The translations under genes were made by a program, and so were the position numbers. 64,000 nucleotides of DNA from a virus. The stretch lies in the IMG/VR virus record IMGVR_UViG_3300050821_010655, positions 1 to 64,000 of that record, one strand, 5' to 3'. The notes beneath the pieces are model-generated. The model was not told the DNA's origin. It saw only the letters and a program-made list of their open reading frames with translations, and did no database searches. The number at the start of each line of letters is the position of its first letter. Within the stretch, counting starts at the first letter, position 1. Below are positions 7,253-15,410 of the stretch, in pieces.

Positions 7253-7738
7253 TTAAAACTGGTTCCACTTTCCATGTTCGCAAATCCATCCATGTTCTCG
7301 CGCTACTTGGGGAAAGGCATGAATTGCTCTATGTCCAATTTTACTAATTGCCCGCCAGCGCGTCTGGTCCATCAATAGTTTCCCAAGCCTGCCTGCGCTG
7401 TGATGAATCTCATTAAGTCGTTTGCTCTTTTTACGACCACTACTGTAAGTAAGCATTGCCTGCATCTCCTTGGGCAGTTGGTCAAATTTGGCAAACACCG
7501 GACACGTCTCGCCTCGTGCTCTCGCTGCTTTCACAAATGACCTAGCGGCTTCCCGATACTCAGCATTGATTGGCTTGCGCCGTCGGCTCTCTCGGGGAAT
7601 TCTTTTGGCTGCATGTTCTTTGGCGCGGCGTTCATTTGCCTCACGGGTAAGGATGGGAATAAATGGTTGAGGTTTCTTGTGTTTCATCTGAGTCCAAAGA
7701 GCAGGCTTACTCCTTTTGGTATAGCCATACAAACTCAC
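7253..7738 (-). CDS. HNH-fold protein, NinG-like recombination family
   Basis: A 161-residue basic protein. EIHHSAGRLGKLLMD, then RWRAISKIGHRAIHAFPQVARE, matches the C-terminal pattern of phage HNH-type proteins related to NinG (HH, then H, then IH). The N-terminal half is Arg/Lys rich (RIPRESRRRKPIN). NinG-type proteins act with phage recombination functions, consistent with nearby resolvase and YqaJ genes. The usual zinc cysteines are not obvious, so the fold may be metal-reduced. The start overlaps the next gene's stop. Confidence 0.6.
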   Translation of the reverse strand: MSLYGYTKRSKPALWTQMKHKKPQPFIPILTREANERRAKEHAAKRIPRESRRRKPINAEYREAARSFVKAARARGETCPVFAKFDQLPKEMQAMLTYSSGRKKSKRLNEIHHSAGRLGKLLMDQTRWRAISKIGHRAIHAFPQVAREHGWICEHGKWNQF

Positions 7739-7959
7739 TTCCTACGCCCCTTCTTCATTGGAGCCATATACTCCACCACCCTGACCTCGCGCCCGCGCTT
7801 GTCTCTCCAAAACTTGCAATGTTCCTCAACCTTGCCGTGATACTGGGCATGGCGCGGACCGGCCAGGACGCCCCGCTCGGTCCACTGGCAGATGAAGGTT
7901 TGCTTGCCCGCTTTGTCTGGGGACGACTGAAGGGTGAGGGTGACGGTGTTTGGGTTCAT
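7735..7959 (-). CDS. Small hypothetical protein
   Basis: A 74-residue protein overlapping both neighbours by four bases. Beta-type N-terminus (VTLTLQSSPDKAG), then a basic C-terminus (FWRDKRGREVRVVEY and KKGRRK). It sits between an HNH-like gene and the DNA methyltransferase. No family recognised. Confidence 0.6.
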   Translation of the reverse strand: MNPNTVTLTLQSSPDKAGKQTFICQWTERGVLAGPRHAQYHGKVEEHCKFWRDKRGREVRVVEYMAPMKKGRRK

Positions 7960-9500
7960 TGGGGTTTGCGAACGATCAAAACTTCCTCGTACTTGATACG
8001 TCTCTCATCGTCCTCAGACATCTTGGATTCATAAAGTCTGCGAAAGAACGAGGTCCGACTTTTCTTGGTTACAATCTCACCCCCACCCAACTCTAGTTCT
8101 CGTGTCTCCTTCACCAGCATGGCGTGGATGCGTTCGAGTGGGATAAAGCCAAGGTGGGTCAGGAGTTTGAGGGAGTCATCAACGAGACGCACCCGCTTGC
8201 CCTTCTGACAGTAATCCTTCAGGACGATGGCCGCCACGCCACCGGGTTTAAGGGCGAGCATCATGCTGGAATAGACGGCACGCATGGCTTCCCAATAAGT
8301 TTCACCCTTTTGGTTTCCAATATTCTCCCGGTTGGAAATATTATATTGCTCTGATTGCAGCTTGCCACCACTTCTTGCGCGTGGAGATTTTCCGGTCTTG
8401 CGAAACTGCTCGCCCTGCGATCCATCGTACGCTGCAACCGCCGTGCCTTCGTATGGTGGCGAAGTGGTAACTACGTCAACCGCCCCGCCTTTGAGGGTGC
8501 CAATTTGACCTTGGGTTTTGCCATAGGTTTCACTTCCTCGAAAACATCCACGTCCCTGCTTGTGATTTTGATCCCGCCGGCGGGTCTTGCCGTCGTCGCT
8601 CATCAAATAATCGCTCTTGGAATTTGCAGCGTAGGGCGGGCTTGTGATCGCCCCATCCACCACGCCCTCCCTCAGCCGCGCTATCTGCCCCGCACTCTCG
8701 CCATACCTTTGATCGGTCTGTTGGCTCGCGCTGTCGGCGCTCCGACCGCCCTGCTGACCGGCTTTCTTGGGCGGCTTAGTATTGAGTCCACCCGCGCCGG
8801 TCGCGATGGTGGCGTAGGGTGGGGAGGTAATTGCCGCCGAAACATTGCCTGACTTCAGCTCGCCTATTTGTCCAGAGGTTTTGCCATACTTGGCGGTCAA
8901 CCCACGACGCCCAACAATGTCTTTGCCCTCCTTGCCCCAGTTGTCTTTGTTGACGCTGCCCAACGATGGACTACCGCCCGCGTCGGCGTATGGAGGCGAT
9001 GTGATGGCGCTGTCGATGGAACCGGATTTCAGTTTTCCTATCTGTCCACTGGTAGTTCCATAAATCTCTTTTCCTTTGCAAGACTTGTCCATCCGACCGC
9101 CGCTTCCGGCAAGTATCTGTTTAGATGGTTTAACATTGAGCGAGTCAACAAATGGTGGGCTAGTGCAAATCCCTGCCGCTTGCGCTACCAATTCGTAGAA
9201 ATGACGACTATCGCCCAAAATCATCTGAGGATGGGGGCAACCCAACCGCTCCAATTTGTATCGGTGCAGTTCAAAATTAGCCTTGGACAAATCGAAGAAG
9301 TTTTTTTCGAGTTCAACCCCTACCCAGCGTATCCCACGGTAAGATGCTACTATTCCTCCGAGGCCGACGCCGCCGAAAGGATCACAACATAGTTCACCAC
9401 GCTTCAACCACCCTTTTTCCAAAAGATGGTCAAAGATTCTTTCGATTAAACCGCGTGCAAATTTGGCAGGGTAGCTAATGTGCGAAGGCTCCAGGCACAA
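7956..9500 (-). CDS. DNA methyltransferase with repeated SPPY catalytic modules
   Basis: A 514-residue frame of the N4-cytosine/N6-adenine DNA methyltransferase fold. The S-adenosylmethionine motif DPFGGVGLGG is at residues 40-49. The catalytic motif appears five times: SPPF at 114-117 and SPPY at 168-171, 226-229, 287-290 and 347-350. The last four are each preceded by YGxTxGQIGxLxxG, giving a repeat of about 60 residues. The C-terminus (ALKPGGVAAIVLKDY and SFFRRLYE) is typical of this enzyme. The frame opens only at a TTG, whereas homology-like sequence continues upstream in another frame (see 9475-9585), so the gene looks frameshifted. Specificity is unknown. Confidence 0.85.
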   Translation of the reverse strand: MCLEPSHISYPAKFARGLIERIFDHLLEKGWLKRGELCCDPFGGVGLGGIVASYRGIRWVGVELEKNFFDLSKANFELHRYKLERLGCPHPQMILGDSRHFYELVAQAAGICTSPPFVDSLNVKPSKQILAGSGGRMDKSCKGKEIYGTTSGQIGKLKSGSIDSAITSPPYADAGGSPSLGSVNKDNWGKEGKDIVGRRGLTAKYGKTSGQIGELKSGNVSAAITSPPYATIATGAGGLNTKPPKKAGQQGGRSADSASQQTDQRYGESAGQIARLREGVVDGAITSPPYAANSKSDYLMSDDGKTRRRDQNHKQGRGCFRGSETYGKTQGQIGTLKGGAVDVVTTSPPYEGTAVAAYDGSQGEQFRKTGKSPRARSGGKLQSEQYNISNRENIGNQKGETYWEAMRAVYSSMMLALKPGGVAAIVLKDYCQKGKRVRLVDDSLKLLTHLGFIPLERIHAMLVKETRELELGGGEIVTKKSRTSFFRRLYESKMSEDDERRIKYEEVLIVRKPQ

Positions 9501-9585
9501 TAAGAGACTTCCAACTGTCGTTATAACAGTTCTCCCATGTTTCCTGAAGCACTTCGCGCTCCTTTTGGTTTTTGATTTTTGTCAT
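9475..9585 (-). other. Out-of-frame N-terminus of the SPPY methyltransferase
   Basis: An ATG at 9585 overlaps the stop of the MT-A70 gene (ATGA), exactly the coupling used by neighbours. It reads MTKIKNQKEREVLQ...NDSWKSLIVPGAFAH and then stops (TAG at 9477-9475), while PAKFARGLIERI, which normally follows such an AFxH sequence in this enzyme family, is in the next frame. A shift near 9475-9500 would join them. It may be a real mutation, a programmed shift or an assembly error. Confidence 0.65.
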
Positions 9586-10175
9586 TTAGCTAAAGCTTCC
9601 AATTCTTCCTTAATGTCCTTGCCATTTATACCAAACCCTAGACTCACCCAGCCTTCGACCTTCTGCCTTGCGAATAACTCCACCCTCGGCAGGTCGCCCA
9701 TGAGTTGGACTATGCGGGTGCGCGTCTCAGGCGGCTTCTCGCTGTGCTTGCCGATGGGGGCGTAGATGATCTGCTGAACGGCGTTGCTCACACGCTTGGG
9801 CTTGCCCTTGACTGCCAGTAAACAAGGTTCTGAGTTCCCACGACACCATCGACCGAGGCCGTAGAAGGTGTCAATGGCATCTTCGGGTAGGAAACGGTAC
9901 TGATCCGTCTCTGCCCGCTTGTTCGCCTTCACCCAAAGGAAGGCGCAACTGACGAAACGAAATGACCAACTTTTAATCACCTCCAACGCCTCGGGCAGCA
10001 GGGGCCAGGTCGCCCACAAGAACAACACCGAATCAGCAGCCGCAATATCCGCCACCGGCAGCGCCTTTAACTGCGCCACGCTCATGGTCGGATACTGCTT
10101 GGCTGCCGCTCCGTTGCAACCTGCGTCACGATAAGCCCATGGCGCGTCTGAATAGATGATTTGAAACTTACTCAC
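9582..10175 (-). CDS. MT-A70 family adenine methyltransferase
   Basis: A 197-residue protein of the MT-A70 family, which transfers methyl groups to N6 of adenine in DNA or RNA. IIYSDAPWAY at residues 5-14 is the DPPW-type catalytic motif with Ala in place of the first Pro. VLFLWATWPLLPEAL, FVSCAFLWVKAN, then GLGRWCRGNSEPCLLAVKG and IYAPIGKHSEKPPE follow in the usual order, ending ELFARQKVEGW. Phage versions usually protect DNA from restriction. It ends by coupling to the start of the second methyltransferase and overlaps the upstream gene by four bases. Confidence 0.88.
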   Translation of the reverse strand: MSKFQIIYSDAPWAYRDAGCNGAAAKQYPTMSVAQLKALPVADIAAADSVLFLWATWPLLPEALEVIKSWSFRFVSCAFLWVKANKRAETDQYRFLPEDAIDTFYGLGRWCRGNSEPCLLAVKGKPKRVSNAVQQIIYAPIGKHSEKPPETRTRIVQLMGDLPRVELFARQKVEGWVSLGFGINGKDIKEELEALAK

Positions 10176-10609
10176 GCCGTTGCCGGTTCGGACTCGGGCG
10201 CTGCCTCGGGCGATTCTTCGGCAGGGGTTGCCTTCTTGGGCTTGCTCGCCTTCTTGGATTTCTTAGGTGCCGCCTTCTTGGTAGGCTTTGCTTTGGGCTT
10301 CCGTTCCGCCCTAGGTTCGTCCACAGGCTCAGGTACACTGTTCTTCAACTCCCGCACTTGCTCTTGAGTGATTGGCGCGGCAGGACGGGTCTTGCTCTTG
10401 CCCAACTGCGCCTGCACGTCAATGGAGTGGTCAGGCATCTTGATCTTCTGGTCCTTCACGATGAGGCGGATATGGCGGTTGGACAAGCCCTCCAGTCCCA
10501 GACGGCGAATGACCGCCGTAACAGGAAATCCGAATATATCTCCTAGTTTGCCTTTGCGGGGCTTAACCTCGCCGTTTCTGCTTACTTTCTTTTTGGTTTT
10601 TGTGCTCAT
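10172..10609 (-). CDS. Basic DNA-binding-like protein with histone H1-like tail
   Basis: A 145-residue protein. The first 65 residues (LGDIFGFPVTAVIRRLGLEG...RHIRLIVKDQKI) may fold as a small helical domain. From about residue 100 the sequence is a Lys/Ala/Pro-rich tail (KPKAKPTKKAAPKKSKKASK) like histone H1 or bacterial HctB-type tails, followed by an acidic end. The gene starts with the same ATGAGCACAAA as two others (15396 and 15533). It probably binds nucleic acid; nothing catalytic is visible. Confidence 0.6.
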   Translation of the reverse strand: MSTKTKKKVSRNGEVKPRKGKLGDIFGFPVTAVIRRLGLEGLSNRHIRLIVKDQKIKMPDHSIDVQAQLGKSKTRPAAPITQEQVRELKNSVPEPVDEPRAERKPKAKPTKKAAPKKSKKASKPKKATPAEESPEAAPESEPATA

Positions 10610-10648
10610 GCTTTTTGTGTTTTTTTTGTTTGTTGTTTAACTGAAGAT

Positions 10649-10927
10649 TTATTCGACCGCCACCACCCGAACGCTCTCGCCATGACCGGGGATGATCCTG
10701 ATATGGCAAACCCGGCTATCATCGTTCTCCCACTCCACGGCGTCCATTTGAATGTCGATCACGTCCGCCAGGGTCACGGCGGCGGGCAAAGGCGGATAGT
10801 GGTTCTCCACCATGCGGCACCACGAGTTGCGGGTCGCCCCTATCAGGATCTTGCGGCACTTGCGCTGGCCGCAACTCAGTTCGGCAATGGTCCAGCACTC
10901 ACGGAGGGTAGGTTGAGTGTTGCTCAT
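10649..10927 (-). CDS. Hypothetical protein
   Basis: A 92-residue protein whose start overlaps the stop of the upstream gene (ATGA). Contains RECWTIAELSCGQRKCRKILIGATRNSW and VVAVE at the C-terminus; two cysteines near residues 20-25. No family recognised. The 39-nt gap downstream contains the A-rich leader of the histone-like gene. Confidence 0.6.
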   Translation of the reverse strand: MSNTQPTLRECWTIAELSCGQRKCRKILIGATRNSWCRMVENHYPPLPAAVTLADVIDIQMDAVEWENDDSRVCHIRIIPGHGESVRVVAVE

Positions 10928-11208
10928 CCTGCATAGCCTTTCCTGAGCATCCGATACCGCTCTTTGTGGCGCTGCCTATCCTTCTCCAGCTTCCAACATT
11001 TCTTGCACCGCTTCATCTCCGACCGCTTGCAACCCCGTTCCTCAAGCATGTGACCGCACTCTAGGGTTAGCTCGAAATGACCTTGCCCGAATGGCTGAGA
11101 TTTGCCCTGAAACAACATGCGGCTCACCACCCGCCGCCAAGGGTAACGGCGAGCGGCAATCAGCTTGGGGTTGAGATGGGGGGTCTTGCGATAGTCGTGG
11201 TCAGGCAT
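10924..11208 (-). CDS. Small basic zinc-binding-like protein
   Basis: A 94-residue protein. The start MPDHDYRK was chosen because it overlaps the end of the YqaJ gene; nine more in-frame codons exist upstream. Basic throughout, with ECGHMLEERGCKRSEMKRCKKCWKLEK giving CxH...C...CxxC, a probable zinc site. It directly follows the exonuclease gene and may be its accessory factor, but that is inference. Confidence 0.6.
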   Translation of the reverse strand: MPDHDYRKTPHLNPKLIAARRYPWRRVVSRMLFQGKSQPFGQGHFELTLECGHMLEERGCKRSEMKRCKKCWKLEKDRQRHKERYRMLRKGYAG

Positions 11209-11794
11209 ACTTATCCTCAAACTTTTGCCATCCATCTAAAATCTCCTCAAACGCCTCTTCATTGCGCCCCACCTCAATCATGTTGAACGTCCCGCTCTTG
11301 CTGTCGAACACTACAAAGTGACAGCACTCGGCCCCCGCACACATAAGTTGGTGCTGGACCTGCATATAGTAGAAGGGTTCGACCTCTCCATTTTCAGAGT
11401 GGGTCCAGGTATGTCCGTTCTTGCCGGAAAATGGGCTTTTCACCTCAAGCACAATTTTGCGGTCTTTGCTCCACCCATCAAGACTGGCCATGAATAGCCC
11501 ACGAGTAACACAAGCAGGCTTCATTGTTCTCCCATGCTTTTGCTCGTACGCCTTGCGGGCAATCGGCTCATTATCGTGTCCGTGCTGGGTGGCTTTGTTG
11601 CCAACTCGGAGCGGCGGGTTAGCCCCATACTTCTCAATCGCAAGTTGCCCCGGCGTCACCCACGGTGATAAGCCTAATACTGCTGGCGTTTCCGAGGCTG
11701 TGCGGTAGGACTTGCGGACCTTCAACCACTTGGCTGAGTTCTGTTCCAGCCGCAGCACCTTGAGCGGCAGGCGCAGGAGTTGGGGGACGGTCAT
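11201..11794 (-). CDS. YqaJ-like recombination exonuclease
   Basis: A 197-residue nuclease of the YqaJ/lambda exonuclease (PD-(D/E)xK) family. SYRTASETPAVLGLSPW near residue 30 is the usual family start, HGHDNEPIARKAYE holds the helix glutamate, ASLDGW supplies the catalytic Asp and IVLEVKSPF the ExK pair, followed by YYMQVQHQLMCAGAE. Such enzymes chew the 5' strand at double-strand ends for single-strand annealing. A dedicated annealing protein is not identified, although the OB-fold protein at 20689 or SSB could serve. The gene overlaps both neighbours. Confidence 0.88.
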   Translation of the reverse strand: MTVPQLLRLPLKVLRLEQNSAKWLKVRKSYRTASETPAVLGLSPWVTPGQLAIEKYGANPPLRVGNKATQHGHDNEPIARKAYEQKHGRTMKPACVTRGLFMASLDGWSKDRKIVLEVKSPFSGKNGHTWTHSENGEVEPFYYMQVQHQLMCAGAECCHFVVFDSKSGTFNMIEVGRNEEAFEEILDGWQKFEDKYA

Positions 11795-12042
11795 GGGATT
11801 TTCCTTATATCCGGTCCCAGTAAATCATCGGGATATGTTTCCGGCATTGGCTCTTGTGGCGGGCGCGTGTCGTACACCGGATGGCCGTCAGGCAGGCAGT
11901 GGCAGCAGTGCAGTTCGTAACTACCCGGACCCACCAACAGTCCGTCAAACTCGTTGCAGAAATGCCAGCCTTGCGCAATCTCCTGCTCGGTCAAGTTAAG
12001 GTCGTCGCAGTCCATCAGGAGTTTCCAGCGAGTGTTAGTCAT
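11791..12042 (-). CDS. Small hypothetical protein
   Basis: An 83-residue acidic protein overlapping the exonuclease start by four bases. LLMDCDDLNLTEQEIAQGWHFCNEFDGLLVGPG then CCHCLPDGHPVY. This resembles small phage proteins of unknown role in which an ...W.FC..FDGLL element recurs. Cysteines may bind zinc. It lies between the HerA-like ATPase and the exonuclease. Confidence 0.65.
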   Translation of the reverse strand: MTNTRWKLLMDCDDLNLTEQEIAQGWHFCNEFDGLLVGPGSYELHCCHCLPDGHPVYDTRPPQEPMPETYPDDLLGPDIRKIP

Positions 12043-12057
12043 GGGGCTTTTCCAATT

Positions 12058-13776
12058 TCATTGGAAAAATTCGTCGCTGGCCTTCATTGGCTGTCCTCGG
12101 GTAATCAACTCCAGAGTGCGCAACTTGGATAGCGCGTTATTAAACCCACCGCTGTTAGCGGAATAGCCAGTTGCTTGTGCCACTGATTCGACAGTCTGAC
12201 CATTGGGATAATTTTCAATTAAAAAGGAGAGTATTCCACGCTCACATTTGCCCAGTCGCCCAATCCAGTGTCGCGCAAGTTCCTGTCCAGTCGGCAACGG
12301 CTCCCATTCTCCTAACGCTGATTGACCTTGTTGTGTTATTGTCACGGGTTGTCCGCGTGAAATATACTCAACTGATCTGAGCTTGCTCAGCGAGTTGTTG
12401 AATCCCCCTGAGTTCACGCTGTAACCTGAAAGGATGGCAATTTGATTTGTGTTCCGGCCTTGCGGGTATTGCGCTAATGCCGTCAGGATCGAGCGTTCGC
12501 ATTTCCCTAAATGGACCTCGCCATTAGATTGCGCGTGCGTCGCTGGCTTGTTAATCCGGATTAGAACTTTTGATTGGACCAAGGGTTGTGACTTAACTGT
12601 GTGAGTTTGTGGCGTTTTTAACCCTCGCAAAATTCCAATCACTAAATCCGTGTCCTTCTCCAAGTCATCCAGTCGGCGCTCGAAAAAGCCTCGCTGTTCT
12701 TGTAATTCAGAACATGCGGTTTCCAGTCTGCCAGTAAGCCGATTAATTGTGTCCTCGTTGCCTTTGCTTAGGATGGGAATTTCCCTAATTTCTGATGGCA
12801 AGAAGGATTTTTCAACAGTTGTTGGTTTTGAAAGCTGTCGCCTTAACTCCAAGATGGTTTTCTTCAGTTCACGCGGATCATTAGCCTTCTGTTCCTCAAT
12901 CACCACTGCTAATTTGGATTTTACCGCCTCCAAATCCACGCTGGCCCAACCTTCACTGGCAACCTTCTTCTGTAACTGAGGAGGTGCAAAAGAATCGAAT
13001 GTCATAAACATCGGAAAACTTAATCGCTTGGGTCCAAATCCAATCTCTGGCGACCAGACAAATGCTTCACCGCGAGCCATTCCTGCCAATGAATTCAATA
13101 CCTCTTTTCCTTGATCCATATCACCACAACCCTCGATCCAGTCCTGCACGGCGTCACGGTCGCTCTTGTGAATCACGCGCATGGCTACCAAGGTTTCACA
13201 GGAAGTCAGGGTGTCATTATGAACTTTCTGGGGACGCTGACTGGCAATAAGGCAGACAATACCCAAGCCGCGCCCTTCTGCCATTAATCTATTTGACCAG
13301 TGAAGGCACTTGCCTGATTCAGGGTCCATTATTTTACCCTTGGGTGCGAAATTATGAAACTCGTCACCTATCAGGTAAAGTTCACCACTGTTTGCATTAA
13401 AAATACCTGCCGCAAAGTCGATCCAAAACCGTACCATGTACGAAGTCATCCAACCTCGAAATCCGATAATGCAAGGACGATTTCCGCTGGTGATTAATTC
13501 CGAGACGTGCTTGCCTGAAGTCTCGTTGATAGGAACGTCTGATGCCTTAGCCTCTTTGAAGTCCCCAAATGCAATAATCGGAAAACCAGCACCCTTGCCA
13601 TTAGCAGATGATTTAAGACCCCACCAGTCGCCTTTCGGGTCAATAATACAGACTCTTTTCCCGTGCGCCAAAAGATGCTCAACGATATGACGTAGAGCAG
13701 ATGACTTCCCCGCTCCGGTTTTACCCAAAACAACCAAATGTTGGTCGAGTATCTTAGATGGAAATATCAAACTCAT
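12058..13776 (-). CDS. HerA/FtsK-like ATPase with two C-terminal winged-helix repeats
   Basis: A 572-residue P-loop ATPase. Walker A is GKTGAGKSS (18-26), Walker B LYLIGDE (133-139), and the sensor-like IASQRPQKVHNDTL (177-190) is typical of HerA/DUF87 translocases. A coiled coil spans about 285-380. Residues 423-478 and 508-563 are two copies of one domain (LGKCERxIL...GYSxNSGGFNNxLSKLR), probably winged helices binding DNA. HerA-type motors pump DNA and often work with a nuclease at DNA ends; the YqaJ exonuclease is one gene away. Start and stop overlap or closely abut neighbours. Confidence 0.85.
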   Translation of the reverse strand: MSLIFPSKILDQHLVVLGKTGAGKSSALRHIVEHLLAHGKRVCIIDPKGDWWGLKSSANGKGAGFPIIAFGDFKEAKASDVPINETSGKHVSELITSGNRPCIIGFRGWMTSYMVRFWIDFAAGIFNANSGELYLIGDEFHNFAPKGKIMDPESGKCLHWSNRLMAEGRGLGIVCLIASQRPQKVHNDTLTSCETLVAMRVIHKSDRDAVQDWIEGCGDMDQGKEVLNSLAGMARGEAFVWSPEIGFGPKRLSFPMFMTFDSFAPPQLQKKVASEGWASVDLEAVKSKLAVVIEEQKANDPRELKKTILELRRQLSKPTTVEKSFLPSEIREIPILSKGNEDTINRLTGRLETACSELQEQRGFFERRLDDLEKDTDLVIGILRGLKTPQTHTVKSQPLVQSKVLIRINKPATHAQSNGEVHLGKCERSILTALAQYPQGRNTNQIAILSGYSVNSGGFNNSLSKLRSVEYISRGQPVTITQQGQSALGEWEPLPTGQELARHWIGRLGKCERGILSFLIENYPNGQTVESVAQATGYSANSGGFNNALSKLRTLELITRGQPMKASDEFFQ

Positions 13777-14156
13777 TCATCCTCCTTGCGCCCGCCATTC
13801 ACCCGCCGCTTCTCGCGCACCCGGCGCTGAATCTCACGCCTCGCCCACGCGACGAGTGCCATTTCGGAAGGTTGGAACAGAGCGTGGTGTTTGCCAAGCC
13901 TGTCTTTCAACTCCTGCTTGGCCCAGTAGAGATACGAGCGAACGATGTGCTTGCACGTTGATTCTCTCAGTGATCGCCCGCCCCTGCGCCGATTTGGATT
14001 CTTGACCTTCTCGTAATCGGCACAAACGCAGCCAGCCATTCCACCATGCGCCTCCAGATCCACCAAATAGGGCGGCAAGCCCAAGGTATCGCTCGGGCAG
14101 TGAAACCGATAAGGTTCGCCCGCGATGGGCTTGGGGAGTTTGGAGCGGCGCGGCAT
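13773..14156 (-). CDS. SWIM-like zinc-finger protein
   Basis: A 127-residue basic protein. GCVCADYEKVKNPN...STCKHIVRSYLY gives CxC then CxH separated by about 22 residues, the SWIM zinc-finger pattern, used for DNA or protein binding. RFHCPSDTLGLPPYLVDL precedes it. The C-terminus is strongly basic. It overlaps the HerA-like ATPase start by four bases, so the two are probably co-translated and may act together. Confidence 0.7.
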   Translation of the reverse strand: MPRRSKLPKPIAGEPYRFHCPSDTLGLPPYLVDLEAHGGMAGCVCADYEKVKNPNRRRGGRSLRESTCKHIVRSYLYWAKQELKDRLGKHHALFQPSEMALVAWARREIQRRVREKRRVNGGRKEDE

Positions 14157-14159
14157 GGC

Positions 14160-14474
14160 TTAGTCGGACACTTCACGAACGTGAATCCAGTGATAATCAG
14201 ACGGAGGTGGGTTCAGTGGTTTTCTACATGGACCACCGATTACTTCACCATTTTTTAATGATTCCATGATCCACCATTCTCTTGGTTTAGGCTTGATGCG
14301 ATATTCATAATTGCTTTGAGAAAAATCAACTATCCAATCTTTCTGAATATCTGTCCACTTGGTGTGGTTGAAATTTTTAGATTGAATTTCCTCACCATTC
14401 GCAAATGCCTGAATTACCGGCAGCAACTCCTTGGCTCGCTCACATGTCATAAGATTAGTAGGGATCGCGTTCAT
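14160..14474 (-). CDS. Small conserved phage-type protein
   Basis: A 104-residue protein. AKELLPVIQAFANGEEIQSK then W...DWIVDFSQSNYEYRIKPKPREWWI follows a pattern common in small phage proteins of unknown role, in which an enzyme-like alpha segment precedes a YEYRIKP beta strand. It overlaps the C-terminus of SSB by 20 nt. Confidence 0.65.
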   Translation of the reverse strand: MNAIPTNLMTCERAKELLPVIQAFANGEEIQSKNFNHTKWTDIQKDWIVDFSQSNYEYRIKPKPREWWIMESLKNGEVIGGPCRKPLNPPPSDYHWIHVREVSD

Positions 14475-14937
14475 CCGCCCGCCGCTTTCTGCGTGAAGAT
14501 AGGCGTTCCCTCCTACTTAGCCGCTCATCCTCACGCGGGCGACGGCGAGGCTCATCGCGATCACGCTGGCGGGGGCGATCCTCAGACTCGCCGTTGTCCT
14601 TGCCCTTGCCACCAATGAATTGAAATTGTTCCACCACTACTTTGAAGGCGCGGCGTTCTTCGCCTGATTTCTTGTCCTCCCATTTGTCCTCCTGTAACCG
14701 CCCCTCAAAATAACCGGGATCTCCCTTCTTTTGATACTCAGCCAGAGTTTCCGCCGCTTTATCCCAAACTACCAATGGAATAAAAATGGCCTCTTCCTTG
14801 GTGTCGCCATTGCCATCTTTCCACTTGCGATTGACCGCCAGCGAGTTGTTTCCAACTGCCGTGCCCTTACCTGTAAACCTAATCTCCCAATTCCTTGCGA
14901 GATTGCCCAAAAGAATCACTCTGCATACGCCAGTCAT
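14455..14937 (-). CDS. ssb: Single-stranded DNA-binding protein with charged tail
   Basis: A 160-residue SSB. Residues 1-108 follow the bacterial SSB OB-fold (RVILLGNLARNWEIRFTGKGTAVGNNSLAVNRKW, then EAIFIPLVVWDKAAETLAEYQKKGD, FEGRLQEDKWEDKKSGEERR). The tail from about 115 is an Arg/Glu/Asp run (RPRQRDRDEPRRRPRED) ending RDPY rather than the acidic DDxPF tip that recruits host partners. The same composition occurs in the OB-fold protein at 20689. A leader copy lies just upstream of the ATG. Confidence 0.88.
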   Translation of the reverse strand: MTGVCRVILLGNLARNWEIRFTGKGTAVGNNSLAVNRKWKDGNGDTKEEAIFIPLVVWDKAAETLAEYQKKGDPGYFEGRLQEDKWEDKKSGEERRAFKVVVEQFQFIGGKGKDNGESEDRPRQRDRDEPRRRPREDERLSRRERLSSRRKRRADERDPY

Positions 14938-14945
14938 AATTAATT

Positions 14946-14964
14946 CCCTTTCGTTCTGTGGTTA
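14946..14964 (-). promoter_or_regulatory. Recurring 19-nt translation leader, copy 2
   Basis: On the minus strand TAACCACAGAACGAAAGGG, ending 8 nt before the SSB start at 14937. It overlaps the stop codon of the upstream gene. Matches copies at 2562, 20172 and 21487 at nearly every position. Confidence 0.65.
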
Positions 14965-15396
14965 ATCCTCCGACGCCCCGGCATGCACTCGCGGCGGCTC
15001 CTCGACTTCCGGCTCGGGTTCGATTCCCGGCAGTTCCTTCTGGTCGGGGTCCGGGCAATCACTCTCGGCCTTCATCTTCTTGCGCTTGGCCCCATACCCG
15101 CCGCTTACTTTGACCGTGGGCGGCGTGACGCTACGATCCGACTGCCACGCCCAAGCCACCGCCAGTTTATCTTCATTGGCGCTCGCCACCTTGTTGATGG
15201 CGTCCCAATTCTCAACCACCAGCCCAGTTTGGAGTCTCAGGATAACCGCCATCTCCATCTGCCTCCACTCACTCTCTTCGTCAGGCAGGAGCGCCCGCAC
15301 GACCGAGAGCCAGAATTGAATAGACTCGGGGTTTATGCCGTTGGATTCGGGTTGTGATTTTGCCGGTTTGGATTTCTTGTTTTTCTTTGTGCTCAT
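14962..15396 (-). CDS. Hypothetical protein with basic N-terminus and acidic C-terminus
   Basis: A 144-residue protein from the ATG giving MSTKKNKKSKPAKSQ; eleven extra codons lie upstream in frame. ESIQFWLSVVRALLPDEESEWRQMEMAVILRLQTG is helical, then AINKVASANEDKLAVAWAWQS; the C-terminus is Pro/Glu rich. The first codons are nearly identical to those at 10609 and 15533. Position immediately before SSB suggests a replication accessory role, but no family is recognised. Confidence 0.6.
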   Translation of the reverse strand: MSTKKNKKSKPAKSQPESNGINPESIQFWLSVVRALLPDEESEWRQMEMAVILRLQTGLVVENWDAINKVASANEDKLAVAWAWQSDRSVTPPTVKVSGGYGAKRKKMKAESDCPDPDQKELPGIEPEPEVEEPPRVHAGASED

Positions 15397-15410
15397 AGTT
15401 TGTGGATTTA

